The notes: a model not told the origin generated them from the letters alone. A stretch of DNA of 64,000 nt from Brasilonema sp. UFV-L1 (GCF_012912105.1 NZ_QMEA01000009.1:1-64000); one strand, 5' to 3'. Positions 38,179 through 48,673 are shown, counted from the stretch's first letter. Program-made: numbers and translations.

Positions 38179-38483
38179 AAAAGAACGTTTGACACTAAGT
38201 GTAACAATGATTTCGACAGCAACAGCTGCCTTTTTGAAGAACCTAATTTTTGATGTAGCTATGTGTTAACCATTATGCCTTATATAAATTCTTATCGTGT
38301 AAAGCAGTATTAAAGCAAGGCTGTGAGGTACACTCTAACTTCTACCCCCCTCAGAGGGAGATGGGAGGCTAGGGGTGCCTACTGACCTTTGTCCCGTTGT
38401 CTCCAGTCGCTTAAATTCAAAGTTCAAAAAAAATTTTTATTATTTTGAATTTTGAACTTTGAATTGGTTTGTCCTCTTGTCGT
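38179..38483. other. tig-clpP spacer
   Basis: The 305-base spacer holds the long inverted repeat at 38414-38465 and a possible clpP promoter region. No gene is seen. Confidence 0.5.
38414..38465. repeat. Inverted repeat, 16-bp perfect arms
   Basis: AATTCAAAGTTCAAAA at 38414-38429 pairs exactly with 38450-38465 around a 20-base AT-rich loop. On the minus-strand transcript it lies just after the tig stop codon and before clpP, so it may attenuate readthrough. The T-rich loop and arms would also suit a dispersed repeat. Confidence 0.7.
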
Positions 38484-39947
38484 TTATTGTCCCTGTGTTG
38501 ACTCTGTGTCTTGAGACGAAGTTTCTGCACTCTCCACAAGAGGTTGTTCTGGAGTTTCTGTCGCTGCGACTGGTTCACCTACGGTGACTTCTTCAGTCTC
38601 AGTTTCTGTAGTACTCAAAGAACCTTCAGGTACCAACTCAATTGTTGAACGTTCTAGAAGCCAATCAATGATTTTTTCGGTCAACAATTCGTTTTCTACA
38701 ACTTCACGCAGTCTTTCCTTGTCTACATCTGTGTTGGAATACTGCTCCATCAATTCTTTGACTCTGGCTTCGATTTCATCTGCTGACACTTGAATGGACT
38801 CGCGTTTACCAATTTCCTGCAGCGCCAGAGAACGTTTCAGGCGCTCAACTGCTTCACCACGAGAACGCTCCCGTAACTGAGGAATCACATCTTGGGTAAA
38901 TAACTTTCTGACATCAAGTCCCTGCTGAGAAAGCCGCATGGCTGTTTGCGTCAGCATCTCGTTGACTTCTTGTTGAATCATTGTTTCAGGTAAGTCAATT
39001 TCTATGTGCTTGAGCAGTTCAGCTAACAGGGCTTCTTGTTGATTCGATTTTGTTTTCTGTTGGGCCTCTTTTTGAAAGCGCTCTTCTAAAGATCTACGCC
39101 ATTCGTCAAAACTATCATAGTCCCCAACTTCTTGGGCAAAGTCATCATTCAATTCAGGCAGTTCTTTTTCCTTGAGTTCTTTGAGGGTAACTGTGAAAAC
39201 AGCAGGTTTTCCAGCTAAATCTTCGTTGACATAAGGATCTGGAAACCTAGTTGTGATTTCTCTAGTTTCGCCAGGATTCATTCCTACTATCCCTGTGACA
39301 AAGCCGGGAATAAATTTGTCTTCCTGCATTTCCAATTGGAAATCAGTGGCTTCCCCGCCGGGTATTGGTTCGGGTTCGGCGGTTTCGTCTTCACCTTCAC
39401 CTTTGACCAAAACACCTTTAAAATCGACCACAGCGACGTCACCGATTTGTACCGCTCGCCCTTCCACAGGAATTAATGTAGCCATTTCTTGGCGTTCTTT
39501 TTCCAAAACTTTGTCTACCTGTTCTGGATTATACTTGATTTCCTCGGCTTGAAATCGCAAGCCCGTATATTCTCCCAAATGAGCTTCTGGTTCCACATCC
39601 ACAGCAGCAGAAAATATGAGGGGTTTTCCTGGTTCATAATTATTAATTAATTCCTCATATGGAGAGCGTAGCTGTGGTTGACCAAGCACTTGGATTTTTT
39701 CCTGTAAGAGTGCTTGCTCAATGCCATCTTGAATGACTTCTTCTAGCGCAGCTGCCTTAATTCGAGTGACGCCAAGACGCTGTAACAATATTTGCCGAGG
39801 TACCTTGCCTTTGCGAAACCCAGGAATATTTGCAGTACTCGCTAAGTTTTTAACAACTTTTTCGTAAGTTTCCTTGGTCTTTTCTGGCGTAATCTCTATT
39901 TCCAGACCAATTTGACTGGCGGGAAGTTTTTCCTGGGTGACTTTCAT
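38484..39947 (-). CDS. tig: Trigger factor, ribosome-associated chaperone
   Basis: The 487-residue protein has three parts. The ribosome-binding N-terminus contains IPGFRKGKVPRQ, the signature loop. The FKBP-type PPIase domain starts about residue 165 (GDVAVVDFKG). The C-terminal helical arms run from about 265. A tail of about 50 acidic, Ser/Thr/Glu-rich residues extends beyond the domain. It is the first gene of the tig-clpP-clpX block. Confidence 0.97.
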   Translation of the reverse strand: MKVTQEKLPASQIGLEIEITPEKTKETYEKVVKNLASTANIPGFRKGKVPRQILLQRLGVTRIKAAALEEVIQDGIEQALLQEKIQVLGQPQLRSPYEELINNYEPGKPLIFSAAVDVEPEAHLGEYTGLRFQAEEIKYNPEQVDKVLEKERQEMATLIPVEGRAVQIGDVAVVDFKGVLVKGEGEDETAEPEPIPGGEATDFQLEMQEDKFIPGFVTGIVGMNPGETREITTRFPDPYVNEDLAGKPAVFTVTLKELKEKELPELNDDFAQEVGDYDSFDEWRRSLEERFQKEAQQKTKSNQQEALLAELLKHIEIDLPETMIQQEVNEMLTQTAMRLSQQGLDVRKLFTQDVIPQLRERSRGEAVERLKRSLALQEIGKRESIQVSADEIEARVKELMEQYSNTDVDKERLREVVENELLTEKIIDWLLERSTIELVPEGSLSTTETETEEVTVGEPVAATETPEQPLVESAETSSQDTESTQGQ

Positions 39948-40867
39948 GCTTCGTCTCTATTATTTAGTATTTATTTTTACTAACTGTGTACTGAGGATTC
40001 AAAAAATGACATCTTTGAAGTTGAAGTTGTCTGACTGAGAGCAAAGGTGCCTACATCGGTTGCCCTGTTCCAAGTACAGAGGGCTGCCTGACAGTTATCG
40101 TGTTTGCTGAACGTTGTCAAAAGCCTTGACATTCTAGCGCAAACTAGTTTGTTTGTTTCAACTCCAAATTGTTCTTTCTCAAAGGGCTAACACCGTGATA
40201 TCCTGGTTTTCAACAAGCAGTTTGCTTTAGCCAAGCTGTAACGTTGGAACAAACCGCTATGTGAAATTGAGCTCAGCTTGTGCCTTGCTCCTGTGTCGGG
40301 GAGGTCAGCTTACACAGCTTTGCCAGTTTAAGTCCATTGAATCATAGTACACTAATCATCTTAACAACGCATCTCACAGGCAAAAAACCTGTCTTGAATT
40401 CAGCAAAAGTTCAGGTCAATTCAGAAGTTGAAAGATGAACTGATGTATAATAGGAGTCTTACTTAAATTGAAAGTTTAGTAATAAACTGTAAACTGCTAT
40501 ATTAATCAGCATAGCTAACAAAAGAAATGTATTACATTAAGAATTACAATCATTTTTTCAAAACACTCAACTATTAAAAGGTAAAAATTGCTGTACTCAA
40601 GAGTGATTCGTCAGAAGTTGTAAGGAGTCTAGTATGATTAATATATTCATGCATCAAATATTTTCTTGATTCTTTTTAACTATTCTAACTTTTTGGCAGA
40701 GCGTAGGCATGAGTCTGCTTCAGCCTCTGAGCGTAGGCGTGGGTGGGATCCACCAGTTCTGACGAATGATTCTTACAACAGAAGGTTTATTGAATGTCTG
40801 CTATTGCCATTTAACAGTGTTTGAATATCTAAAAATTAAGTAAAGTTTAGTAAAGGAGGAAGTCAAT
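39948..40867. other. Long divergent promoter region between tig and asd
   Basis: No gene is seen in these 920 bases. They lie between two divergent essential operons and must hold both promoters. A TATAAT with an upstream TG (TGATGTATAAT, 40441-40451) reads toward asd, though no good -35 box lies 17 bp before it. A TTGACA is present near 40127. The asd leader would be more than 400 bases, long enough for an RNA regulator, but I recognise none. Confidence 0.5.
40441..40451 (+). promoter_or_regulatory. Candidate -10 element for asd
   Basis: TATAAT at 40446-40451 has a TG dinucleotide close upstream, like a strong -10 element. It lies about 415 bases before the asd start. No mapped transcript supports it. 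Confidence 0.3.
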
Positions 40868-41908
40868 TTGTCTAAATCCTACAGGGTAGCTATTTTGGGA
40901 GCAACTGGTGCCGTTGGTCAAGAGTTGTTGGAATTATTAGAAAGCCGTCATTTTCCTGTTTCTGATTTAAAGTTATTGGCATCAGAACGCAGTGCAGGAC
41001 GAACACTGGCTTTTGAAGGGGAAAATTTCCCGGTAGAGCCAGTGAGTGAAAAAGCGATTGAAAACGTAGATCTGGTGCTGGCGAGTGCAGGTGGTTCCAC
41101 CTCAAAAACTTGGGCACCAAAAGCTGTTGCGTCTGGTGCTGTAGTGATTGATAACTCCAGCGCATTTCGCATGAATCCGGATGTTCCTTTGGTGGTTCCA
41201 GAAGTTAATCCAGAAGCAGCGGCCAAGCACAAAGGTATCATTGCTAATCCCAACTGCACGACGATTTTGATGACAGTCGCAGTATGGCCCTTACATAAAG
41301 TTTCACCAGTGCAACGCCTTGTTGCTGCAACTTACCAATCAGCCAGTGGTGCAGGTGCTAAGGCAATGGAAGAAGTGAAAACTCAAGCAAGTGCCATTCT
41401 ACAAGGCAAGCAACCTGTTGTTGAAGTCTTTCCACATCCATTAGCATTTAATGTGTTTCCGCACAACTCCCCCTTGAACGATTTGGGGTACTGTGAGGAA
41501 GAAATAAAAATGGTTAACGAGACTCGTAAAATTTTTGGGACTCAAGATATAAGAATTACTGCAACTTGTGTACGGGTTCCCGTACTGCGTAGCCATTCAG
41601 AAGCAATTAACCTAGAATTTGAAGTACCATTTAGCCCAGATAAGGCGAGAGAAATTCTAAGTCAAGCACCTGGTGTGAAATTGGTAGAAGATTGGAAAGT
41701 AAACCGTTTCCCAATGCCAATAGAAGCTACAGGTCAAGATGATGTATTGGTAGGGAGAATTCGTCAAGATATTTCTCACCCGTGTGGCTTAGAACTGTGG
41801 TTATGTGGTGATCAAGTTCGCAAAGGTGCAGCTTTGAATGCAATACAAATTGCTGAGTTATTGGTAGAAAAAAATCTGCTAAAACCAGCAGTAGCTGCGA
41901 CTCATTAG
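40868..41908 (+). CDS. asd: Aspartate-semialdehyde dehydrogenase
   Basis: The 346-residue enzyme reduces aspartyl phosphate to the semialdehyde for lysine, threonine and methionine synthesis. GATGAVGQELL is the NADP-binding start, the active-site Cys is in NPNCTTI and the later RVPVLRSHSE holds catalytic basic residues. The start is TTG at 40868, supported by the strong AAAGGAGG at 40852-40859 and no suitable ATG nearby. It leads the asd-dapA-rnj series conserved in cyanobacteria. Confidence 0.97.
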   Translation: MSKSYRVAILGATGAVGQELLELLESRHFPVSDLKLLASERSAGRTLAFEGENFPVEPVSEKAIENVDLVLASAGGSTSKTWAPKAVASGAVVIDNSSAFRMNPDVPLVVPEVNPEAAAKHKGIIANPNCTTILMTVAVWPLHKVSPVQRLVAATYQSASGAGAKAMEEVKTQASAILQGKQPVVEVFPHPLAFNVFPHNSPLNDLGYCEEEIKMVNETRKIFGTQDIRITATCVRVPVLRSHSEAINLEFEVPFSPDKAREILSQAPGVKLVEDWKVNRFPMPIEATGQDDVLVGRIRQDISHPCGLELWLCGDQVRKGAALNAIQIAELLVEKNLLKPAVAATH

Positions 41909-42145
41909 TTCTCACCTCATGAGTGATTTAGTGATGAACACAAAACAAAAGACTCTTGGAGTTTGCTAGTCGTCGATTTGTTGTGACAGTTGGAAAGCAA
42001 CTTGGGTGCGCTAGCTCACAAATGACATAAGCATAATGTGTAAATTACGCTTGAAAGTCATAGTCAGATCGGTTATCACAATATAAAACCACCAAGACCC
42101 ACAAAAAACGCAGAACAAAAAAGAATATTTAGGAGTGAAAATAGG

Positions 42146-43030
42146 GTGGTAGATTTTGGCAGAGTTCTAACCGCGATGATTACGCCGTTTAAAGAAGACG
42201 GCAGTGTTAATTATGATGTCGTAGCATCACTGGCAGCACATCTAGTTGGCAACGGAACGGATACAATTGTGGTATGTGGCACCACAGGAGAATCTCCAAC
42301 CCTGAGTTGGGATGAACAATACCAGCTGTTTTCTGTGGTGTTGCAGGCGGTAGCAGGAAAAGCTTTTGTGATAGCAGGGTGTGGCTCCAATTCAACCAAA
42401 GAAGCAATCGCGGCTACTCAAAAGGCGGTTAAAATAGGAGTACATGGCGCATTGCATGTGGTTCCTTACTACAATAAACCCCCGCAAGCAGGGCTTTATC
42501 AGCACTTTAAGGCGATCGCCCAAGCAACGCCTGACTTACCACTGCTGTTGTACAATATCCCTAGTCGTACTGGTCAAAATCTTCAACCAGAAACAGTTGC
42601 TCGGTTAGCTGAAATTGACAATATTGTCGGGCTGAAGGAATCTACTGGCAATATAGACCAAGCAAGCGAAATTTGTGGGTTGACGCCAAAAGAGTTCCAG
42701 ATTTACTCTGGTGATGACCACATGACTTTGCCTCTTTTGGCAATAGGGGCAAAGGGTGTCGTCAGTGTGGCTTCTCATCTGGTAGGAAACCAACTACAAA
42801 AGATGATTCAAGCCTTTGAGTCGGGTCAAATTCAAGTAGCCAGGGAAATACATCTCCAACTCTTCCCTCTGTTTAAAGCTTTATTTGCAACCACAAACCC
42901 CATCCCAGTCAAGAAAGCACTAAATCTTTTAGGTTGGGAAGTTGGTTCAACTCGTCCGCCGTTGTGCGAAGCTGACTCACAAATCAGTCAAAACTTAGAA
43001 GTCGTTCTCAAAAAAGTTGGTCTCATTTAG
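42146..43030 (+). CDS. dapA: 4-hydroxy-tetrahydrodipicolinate synthase
   Basis: The 294-residue TIM-barrel lyase condenses aspartate semialdehyde with pyruvate. The Schiff-base lysine is in GLKESTGN, Tyr in [10 protein letters not shown], and the substrate motif GTTGESPTL is intact. The start is GTG with AGGAG ten bases upstream. It uses the product of asd directly, 240 bp upstream. Confidence 0.97.
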   Translation: MVDFGRVLTAMITPFKEDGSVNYDVVASLAAHLVGNGTDTIVVCGTTGESPTLSWDEQYQLFSVVLQAVAGKAFVIAGCGSNSTKEAIAATQKAVKIGVHGALHVVPYYNKPPQAGLYQHFKAIAQATPDLPLLLYNIPSRTGQNLQPETVARLAEIDNIVGLKESTGNIDQASEICGLTPKEFQIYSGDDHMTLPLLAIGAKGVVSVASHLVGNQLQKMIQAFESGQIQVAREIHLQLFPLFKALFATTNPIPVKKALNLLGWEVGSTRPPLCEADSQISQNLEVVLKKVGLI

Positions 43031-43337
43031 CAGGAACTTAATAAAACTGACAGGTTAATTTGCTGAAGATTTTTATAAGAATTTGCTTTTTTTACGAGAT
43101 TTTGAGTAAAAATTCTGTGCAAAGACTGGATAAATATATCATGAATTTTGAGCTTTTAAAGCCCAATTAATCAAGTAACAATTGAACATCTGATAAAAAA
43201 TCAGCTGTTTTCAGACTGATTTAATAGACTGCTTGTCTTGTCAGTTTTACAACAAGGTTAAATTCCACATTTTTACCGACAAAGAACAATCTCTAAATTT
43301 CACTTTTTTATTAACTAAAAAACACTCTCAGGAGAAA
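43031..43337. other. rnj leader region
   Basis: About 300 AT-rich bases precede the chosen rnj start. A small 7-bp stem (AAATCAG at 43198-43204 with CTGATTT at 43216-43222) is present. RNase J genes can be self-regulated through leaders, but no specific element is recognised. Confidence 0.4.
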
Positions 43338-45110
43338 ATGGCTAAAAACGAAACTTTAGCCGCCCTAAAAATTATTCCGTTGGGCGGTTTGCATGAAATT
43401 GGCAAAAATACGTGTGTTTTTGAGTATGATGACGAAATTATCCTCTTAGATGCAGGATTGGCTTTTCCCACAGACGGGATGCATGGAGTCAATATTGTTC
43501 TCCCAGACATGACCTATGTACGGGAAAATCGTCATAAAATTAAAGGAATGATTGTGACTCATGGTCATGAAGACCATATTGGTGGGATCGCTTTTCATCT
43601 TAAGCAATTTGAAATTCCTGTGCTCTATGGTCCTAGACTAGCACTGGCAATGCTAGAAGGAAAATTGGAAGAAGCAGGAGTACGCGATCGCACCGAATTG
43701 AGAAGCGTCCTTCCCCGTGATGTCGTCAGAATTGGCAAACATTTCTTTGTAGAATATATTCGCAATACCCACTCCATCGCTGATAGCTTTACCGTAGCAA
43801 TTCATACACCTGTTGGTGTGCTCATCCATACAGGAGATTTTAAAATTGACCATACGCCCGTAGATGGTGAGCGTTTTGACTTGCAAAGGCTCGCTGAACA
43901 CGGTGAAAAAGGCGTACTGTGCTTGATGAGCGACTCAACAAACTCAGAAGTACCAGGGTTTACACCTTCAGAACGTTCGGTATATCCAAATTTAGACAAG
44001 ATATTCAGTCAAGCGACTGGACGACTGTTTGTGACAACTTTTGCTTCTAGCGTACATCGCATTAACATGGTTTTGCAACTAGCGCAAAAGTACAAGCGCG
44101 TCGTGACCGTAGTCGGTCGTTCCATGCTGAATTTGATTGCCCATGCCCGTAATTTAGGATACATCAACTGTGATGATAATCTCCTTCAGCCGTTGCATGC
44201 TGTCCGCAATCAACCAGATGAAAATGTGTTGATTTTGACGACTGGTTCTCAAGGTGAGCCAATGTCAGCGATGACGCGGATTGCCAATCAAGAACATCCT
44301 CATATTAGAATTCGACAAGGAGATACAGTCGTATTTTCAGCTAACCCGATTCCTGGAAATACAATTGCTGTGGTCACTGTCATCGATAAGTTGATGATGC
44401 AGGGAGCAAACGTCGTTTATGGTCGGGATAAAGGAATTCACGTCTCTGGTCATGGATGTCAGGAAGACCAAAAGCTGATGATTGCTTTGACTAGACCCAA
44501 GTTCTTTCTCCCTGTCCACGGAGAACATCGAATGTTGGTCAAGCATTCTCAAACCGCTCAGAGTATGGGTATTCCTGCAGAAAATATGGTTATTATTCAA
44601 AATGGGAATATCGTCGAACTGACTGAGGAATCCATCCGTATTGCTGGTAAAGTACCATCCGGTCTGGAACTGGTAGATACTTCTGGTAGTGGCATGGTTA
44701 GTGCAAAAGTCTTGCAAGAACGACAACGCATGGCAGAAGAAGGTATTGTGACAATTGCAATGGCGGTAGATTGGCATGGCAAGCTGATGGCAAAGCCAGA
44801 AATTCACCTGCGAGGCGTTGTGACGAGCATCGAGCGCTCTTTGCTGCAAAAATGGGTACAACAGAGAATTGAAGAAATTCTTAGTGTTCGGTGGTCAGAA
44901 TTTACCCGACCTTTTGATGGTGAAAATCAAGAGGTAGACTGGGGTGGATTGCAAGGACATTTAGAGCGGGAATTAGCACGCTCTTTGCGAAAGGAATTAC
45001 ATTGTCAACCATCTGTAACTTTATTGATGCAAATTCCTGACGAACCACCAGTAAAAGTTTCTGATGGCAGAAGGCGGCGTACTCGTACTGCGGCTCAAGT
45101 TGCATCGTAG
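43338..45110 (+). CDS. rnj: Ribonuclease J
   Basis: The protein is 590 residues from the ATG at 43338 (AGGAG close upstream). An earlier in-frame ATG at 43233 would add 35 residues that do not resemble the family. The metallo-beta-lactamase motif VTHGHEDHIGG binds the two metal ions, and the beta-CASP domain follows with DSTNSEVPGFT and SGHGCQEDQKL. A short Arg-rich C-terminus (GRRRRTRTAAQ) ends the protein. RNase J processes and degrades RNA by endo- and 5' exonuclease action. Confidence 0.95.
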   Translation: MAKNETLAALKIIPLGGLHEIGKNTCVFEYDDEIILLDAGLAFPTDGMHGVNIVLPDMTYVRENRHKIKGMIVTHGHEDHIGGIAFHLKQFEIPVLYGPRLALAMLEGKLEEAGVRDRTELRSVLPRDVVRIGKHFFVEYIRNTHSIADSFTVAIHTPVGVLIHTGDFKIDHTPVDGERFDLQRLAEHGEKGVLCLMSDSTNSEVPGFTPSERSVYPNLDKIFSQATGRLFVTTFASSVHRINMVLQLAQKYKRVVTVVGRSMLNLIAHARNLGYINCDDNLLQPLHAVRNQPDENVLILTTGSQGEPMSAMTRIANQEHPHIRIRQGDTVVFSANPIPGNTIAVVTVIDKLMMQGANVVYGRDKGIHVSGHGCQEDQKLMIALTRPKFFLPVHGEHRMLVKHSQTAQSMGIPAENMVIIQNGNIVELTEESIRIAGKVPSGLELVDTSGSGMVSAKVLQERQRMAEEGIVTIAMAVDWHGKLMAKPEIHLRGVVTSIERSLLQKWVQQRIEEILSVRWSEFTRPFDGENQEVDWGGLQGHLERELARSLRKELHCQPSVTLLMQIPDEPPVKVSDGRRRRTRTAAQVAS

Positions 45111-45126
45111 GCGGATAGATGATAAA

Positions 45127-45177
45127 CTCACACCAAGGTGCAAGGAAGCTAAGAAAAAATTTGCACCTTGGCGTGAG
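45127..45177. terminator. Bidirectional terminator-like hairpin
   Basis: Arms of 17 bp with one mismatch (CTCACACCAAGGTGCAA at 45127-45143, partner at 45161-45177) flank a 17-base A-rich loop. It lies between the convergent rnj gene and the gene at 45277. The mismatch becomes G-U on the minus strand. A clear T-run is lacking. Confidence 0.6.
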
Positions 45178-45276
45178 ATTTGAAACGATTTTCTCCCGCT
45201 TCTACAAGCGTAAAGTGTTCACAAAGCTAGGTGCTGCCAATTCAGGGTAGTGCATAGCCAGGTCTTTTGCTCGTTA

Positions 45277-45702
45277 CTAACTAATACCAAGAGCAGGTGT
45301 GTGAAGCTCGAACTTCTTAGCATCAGTTGCCCACACGTAGTAGTCACTGTCTCCCTCGCGTTTATACAAGATTCTATGCCCCTCATCAGCGTCTCCTGGT
45401 TCTACAGAAAGGAGAACACTCACCTGAGATTGCGCTGATCCGGTTTCATTTTTCTCGACTGAGATCGTAGCGTGGTAAAACTCGCGACTGCCAATAGGGA
45501 TAATACCATTAAACGTCAGCCTTTCACTGTGAAAGTCCACATCCTCTATACCATGCTGCCAAATAAAATTTGCTGTACCGTTCTTGGTAGTGACGATGAA
45601 AGTCCCCACACTCGGAGCGAGAAATCCCACATCCTCGAAATCAGCAGGAATAGTAGGCTTGGCACTCGATAGATCTTCACTGAAAGTTTTGGGAAACGTC
45701 AT
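45277..45702 (-). CDS. Hypothetical protein
   Basis: The 141-residue protein has no signal peptide or membrane segment. It looks like an all-beta domain (GTFIVTTKNGTANFIW, REFYHATISVEKNE, QVSVLLSVEPGD, YYVWATDAKKFEL). No family was recognised. Codon use looks normal. It stands alone next to the rnj terminator. Confidence 0.65.
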   Translation of the reverse strand: MTFPKTFSEDLSSAKPTIPADFEDVGFLAPSVGTFIVTTKNGTANFIWQHGIEDVDFHSERLTFNGIIPIGSREFYHATISVEKNETGSAQSQVSVLLSVEPGDADEGHRILYKREGDSDYYVWATDAKKFELHTPALGIS

Positions 45703-45782
45703 ATGTAAATTCCTTTGTGTACTTGAGTCAAGTTGAACACAAGGCGTTTTGATGCCTTGTAACTTTTAATAGATTTCAATGA

Positions 45783-45923
45783 AATCAACTTACGCAGTTA
45801 TCGTTATATGCTGCGGGTGATGGAGGAGTGATTCGGATAGCGCACTTGATGAAAGCGGCGTCACGGGAGTATGAAAAATTGGGGCGGACGTGGCAGATGA
45901 GGGTGCCTCCTAGTGGAACATAA
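45783..45923 (+). pseudogene. Possible C-terminal remnant of an eCIS-type AAA ATPase
   Basis: Between stops, 46 codons read LYAAGDGGVIRIAHLMKAAS and then REYEKLGR. This resembles the last helix region of the AAA+ ATPases of contractile injection systems (Afp15-like), recalled from family patterns, not from a search. There is no start codon and no upstream part. A minus-strand open frame overlaps it but looks less protein-like. Confidence 0.35.
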
Positions 45924-45990
45924 CCTTGGCTATAATTCAGATGCATACCTGAAGTAGTGCTAACAACAGGGCAAGGGACGTGCGATCGCC

Positions 45991-46569
45991 ATGACGACAG
46001 CGACAAAAAAACTAACCCTAGAAGAATACCTCGCTTATGACGATGGGACAGACACGAAATATGAGTTAGTGGATGGAGAATTAGTGGAAATGCCGCCAGA
46101 AACTAATAGAAATAACCGGATTGCTCTCTATCTGCTATCTGAATTTCTCAAGCTCGTCCCTTTACACCTCATCTGTCACAAAGATACCGAGATTGTAGTA
46201 ACGGGCAGTCGCACTCGCGTGCGCCTACCAGATTTGATGATATTAACTGAGGAGTTATTCGCGGCGATTGGTGGCAGACGTGCTACAATTACTCAGGATA
46301 TGCCATCTCCTGTACTGGTAGTTGAAGTTGTTTCACCAGGCAAAGTTAACGAAGATCGGGACTACCGCTACAAGCGATCAGAGTACGCCGCACGGGGAAT
46401 TCCTGAATACTGGATTGTTGATTCGCTTAAGGCAAGAGTTACAGTGTTGACGCTGGTAGATGGATTATACGAAGAAGCGGTGTTTCAAGAAAGCAATGAT
46501 ATTGTCTCAGCTACTTTTCCTAATTTGAAACTGACTGTAGTGCAAGTTTTGGCAGCAGGCGAAGGGTGA
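45991..46569 (+). CDS. Uma2-family (DUF820) putative endonuclease
   Basis: The 192-residue protein is of a family vastly expanded in cyanobacteria, with a PD-(D/E)XK nuclease fold. The start [29 protein letters not shown] is typical. Core residues lie in RLPDLMIL and [10 protein letters not shown], followed by [20 protein letters not shown]. Function is unproven; many copies lie near transposons. Confidence 0.9.
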   Translation: MTTATKKLTLEEYLAYDDGTDTKYELVDGELVEMPPETNRNNRIALYLLSEFLKLVPLHLICHKDTEIVVTGSRTRVRLPDLMILTEELFAAIGGRRATITQDMPSPVLVVEVVSPGKVNEDRDYRYKRSEYAARGIPEYWIVDSLKARVTVLTLVDGLYEEAVFQESNDIVSATFPNLKLTVVQVLAAGEG

Positions 46570-46783
46570 ATTGATTGACAAACCTTGCTTAAAACTTTTC
46601 GCTACCATAGTTAAAAACTCCCCTATTGCAATATTTATTAACTAAAATTTATCTTCAAAGACATTTATAAATTTTACTTAAATAAATGTTTTCTAAGGTA
46701 CTTTATTTTTTTATTGTTGATCAAACAGTGCGCCAAACTTATTTACTTTGGTTAGTCAGATTTCCGCCTTTTTGAAGAAGTCG

Positions 46784-46816
46784 GGAATCTTGCAAAATCG
46801 TGGTGAGAAATTCGGG
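46784..46816. repeat. Dispersed 33-bp repeat, copy 2
   Basis: It matches 34923-34955 with one difference (GCAAAATC for GCGAAATC). It lies at the 3' end of the transporter gene. Confidence 0.75.
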
Positions 46817-46827
46817 CTAAAGATATT

Positions 46828-48027
46828 CTAATGAATCAACAGGTACACTAGAAGCAAAGTCACAAGTGTCAGCGGTACCCCAAAGCGCAGATGTTCCCAA
46901 AAAGTCAATTTGTAGCCTAACTTAGCAGCAGCTTCCGCGACGATTAAGTTGGCGACTGAACCAAACAAAGTTAAATTTCCAGCTAAAGTTGAGCTCGCTG
47001 CAAGTAATAGCCAAGATTGGGGATCATCTTTAGGAATTAAGGGTTGTAGTAGGAGTACAGCAGGAACGTTAGAAATTAGGTTAGATAATATAGCTGTTAC
47101 GCTCAAAAGACCAACGGAAGAGTTGACTGCATAAGTGAATGGCTCTAACAAGTTCAACTTTTGTGTGACTTTTGTTAATATGAAAAGTCCGGAAAACATC
47201 ACCAGCAAATTCCAGTCTACCTCTTTGAGAATCCGCTGTGGTTTAATCCTTCGAGTCATGAGCAAAAGGCTAGCAGCCACCAAAGCAGACACTGCAAGGG
47301 GTAAACCCACAGCAAAAGCGATAAGCAACCCAGTGGTGATGATAATGGTTTTTTGATAAAGAGGTTTGAAGATGCGCCCCTTTCCAAGGAGTAATTGTTC
47401 GCTGGGTTGAGTTGAGCGCACTTCAGGGTAAAGTAGCCATAGTAATCCTACCTGAATTGCCAAGCCTATCAGGGCGACAGGAGCTAACGTTCGCAGAAAA
47501 TCTATGTAGCTAATACCAGAGAAAGAGGCAATGAGAATGTTTTGGGGATTACCGCTCAAAGTGGCTACAGAACCAATGTTAGTTGCTCCAGCGAGTGCAA
47601 GTAAATAGGGGAGCGGATTCAAATTGAGCGCTTGTGTCAGACTCAAGGTTAATGGTGTGAAAATTAGCGCTATGGTGTCATTGAGAAAAAAAGCGGAGAG
47701 GACACCACTGGCAAAAGTCAAGGCGATTAACAAGCCAAAGGGACTGCGGGTGACACTCAACAGCACTGCTAGTGCCCGCTGAAAAAAACCAGCAAAGGAT
47801 AAATTAGCATTGACAACCATCATGCTTAACAAAAACACGATGGTAGTGGCATCAATGGCATCCCATGCTTCTTGCAAACTCAAAACACCTAAAGCAATCA
47901 GAAATGCAGAACCTACCAGAGCAATTGTGGCACGATTCATGCGTAGACCTGGAAGATAGCCCAGTGCTAATCCTAGGTAAGTTAGCCCCAATACGCCATA
48001 AATTGCAAGTTGTCGCAGAAGAATCAC
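46828..48027 (-). CDS. ArsB/NhaD/SLC13-type ion transporter
   Basis: The 399-residue protein has about ten membrane segments. Two symmetrical re-entrant motifs are visible: FFLNDTIALIFTPLTLSL and NLISNVPAVLLLQPL. After the first comes GATNIGSVATLSGNPQNI and after the second STLAGNLTLFGSVANLI, the duplicated signature of the ion transporter superfamily. The substrate (arsenite, sodium/proton or carboxylate) cannot be told. It stands alone. Confidence 0.88.
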   Translation of the reverse strand: MILLRQLAIYGVLGLTYLGLALGYLPGLRMNRATIALVGSAFLIALGVLSLQEAWDAIDATTIVFLLSMMVVNANLSFAGFFQRALAVLLSVTRSPFGLLIALTFASGVLSAFFLNDTIALIFTPLTLSLTQALNLNPLPYLLALAGATNIGSVATLSGNPQNILIASFSGISYIDFLRTLAPVALIGLAIQVGLLWLLYPEVRSTQPSEQLLLGKGRIFKPLYQKTIIITTGLLIAFAVGLPLAVSALVAASLLLMTRRIKPQRILKEVDWNLLVMFSGLFILTKVTQKLNLLEPFTYAVNSSVGLLSVTAILSNLISNVPAVLLLQPLIPKDDPQSWLLLAASSTLAGNLTLFGSVANLIVAEAAAKLGYKLTFWEHLRFGVPLTLVTLLLVYLLIH

Positions 48028-48673
48028 AAATTTATTTAGCTATTGTCAGCAACGATATAGCTATCAGCAAAATTACTCATATCCCAATGTAAGATTACCA
48101 TTTTTAAACTGCGAGTGAGAATGTGGGGAAAATCATAGAAAAATAGGTTTGAAAAAATCGTAATTCTTGATTTTCGATAAATTTTCTTGCTTTTCTTCTT
48201 TCTATCTCCTACTTAGCCTCTTTTATATATAAGTATTTTTTTTGGGAAGGTTGTAATATTTAAAAGTTGCTATCAGCGTGAAATTTACGCAGCGTTGCTA
48301 TTGACGAATAACTACCTGAATGCAAAACAACAGTATTTATACTTAAGCATAGATGCTGATGTCAAAATGTAGTTAGAAAATTTTAGTAAACGTGACATTT
48401 TTTTCTATCTAACAGTAGATGTCTTTACTAAAAGTTTAATTAAGTCAAGCGAAAAACAAGATTTTTCTATCGCACCCTTGACAAAAAGAAAATCGCGCTT
48501 AACTTGACGTAATATAGAACAGGCTCTGATGTCAGTAGCTACTAAATCATCAGATCAAACAAATCATCAGATTGTATCTTAGTCAGGACAAGATTCTTCC
48601 GGGACAAGTCGTGGCAACGTTGTAGATGTTCATCGGGTAGTTCAGAAGCCTCAATCGAACAGAGGAGTGAACC
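48028..48673. other. Intergenic region, no gene
   Basis: These AT-rich 646 bases lie between divergent genes. A TTGACA at 48478 has no good -10 partner at the usual distance. Nothing else stands out. Confidence 0.45.

Noticed and set aside
45785-46006. 73-codon minus-strand frame
   Set aside because: The plus strand reads a more protein-like segment, and no family or ribosome site supports the minus frame.
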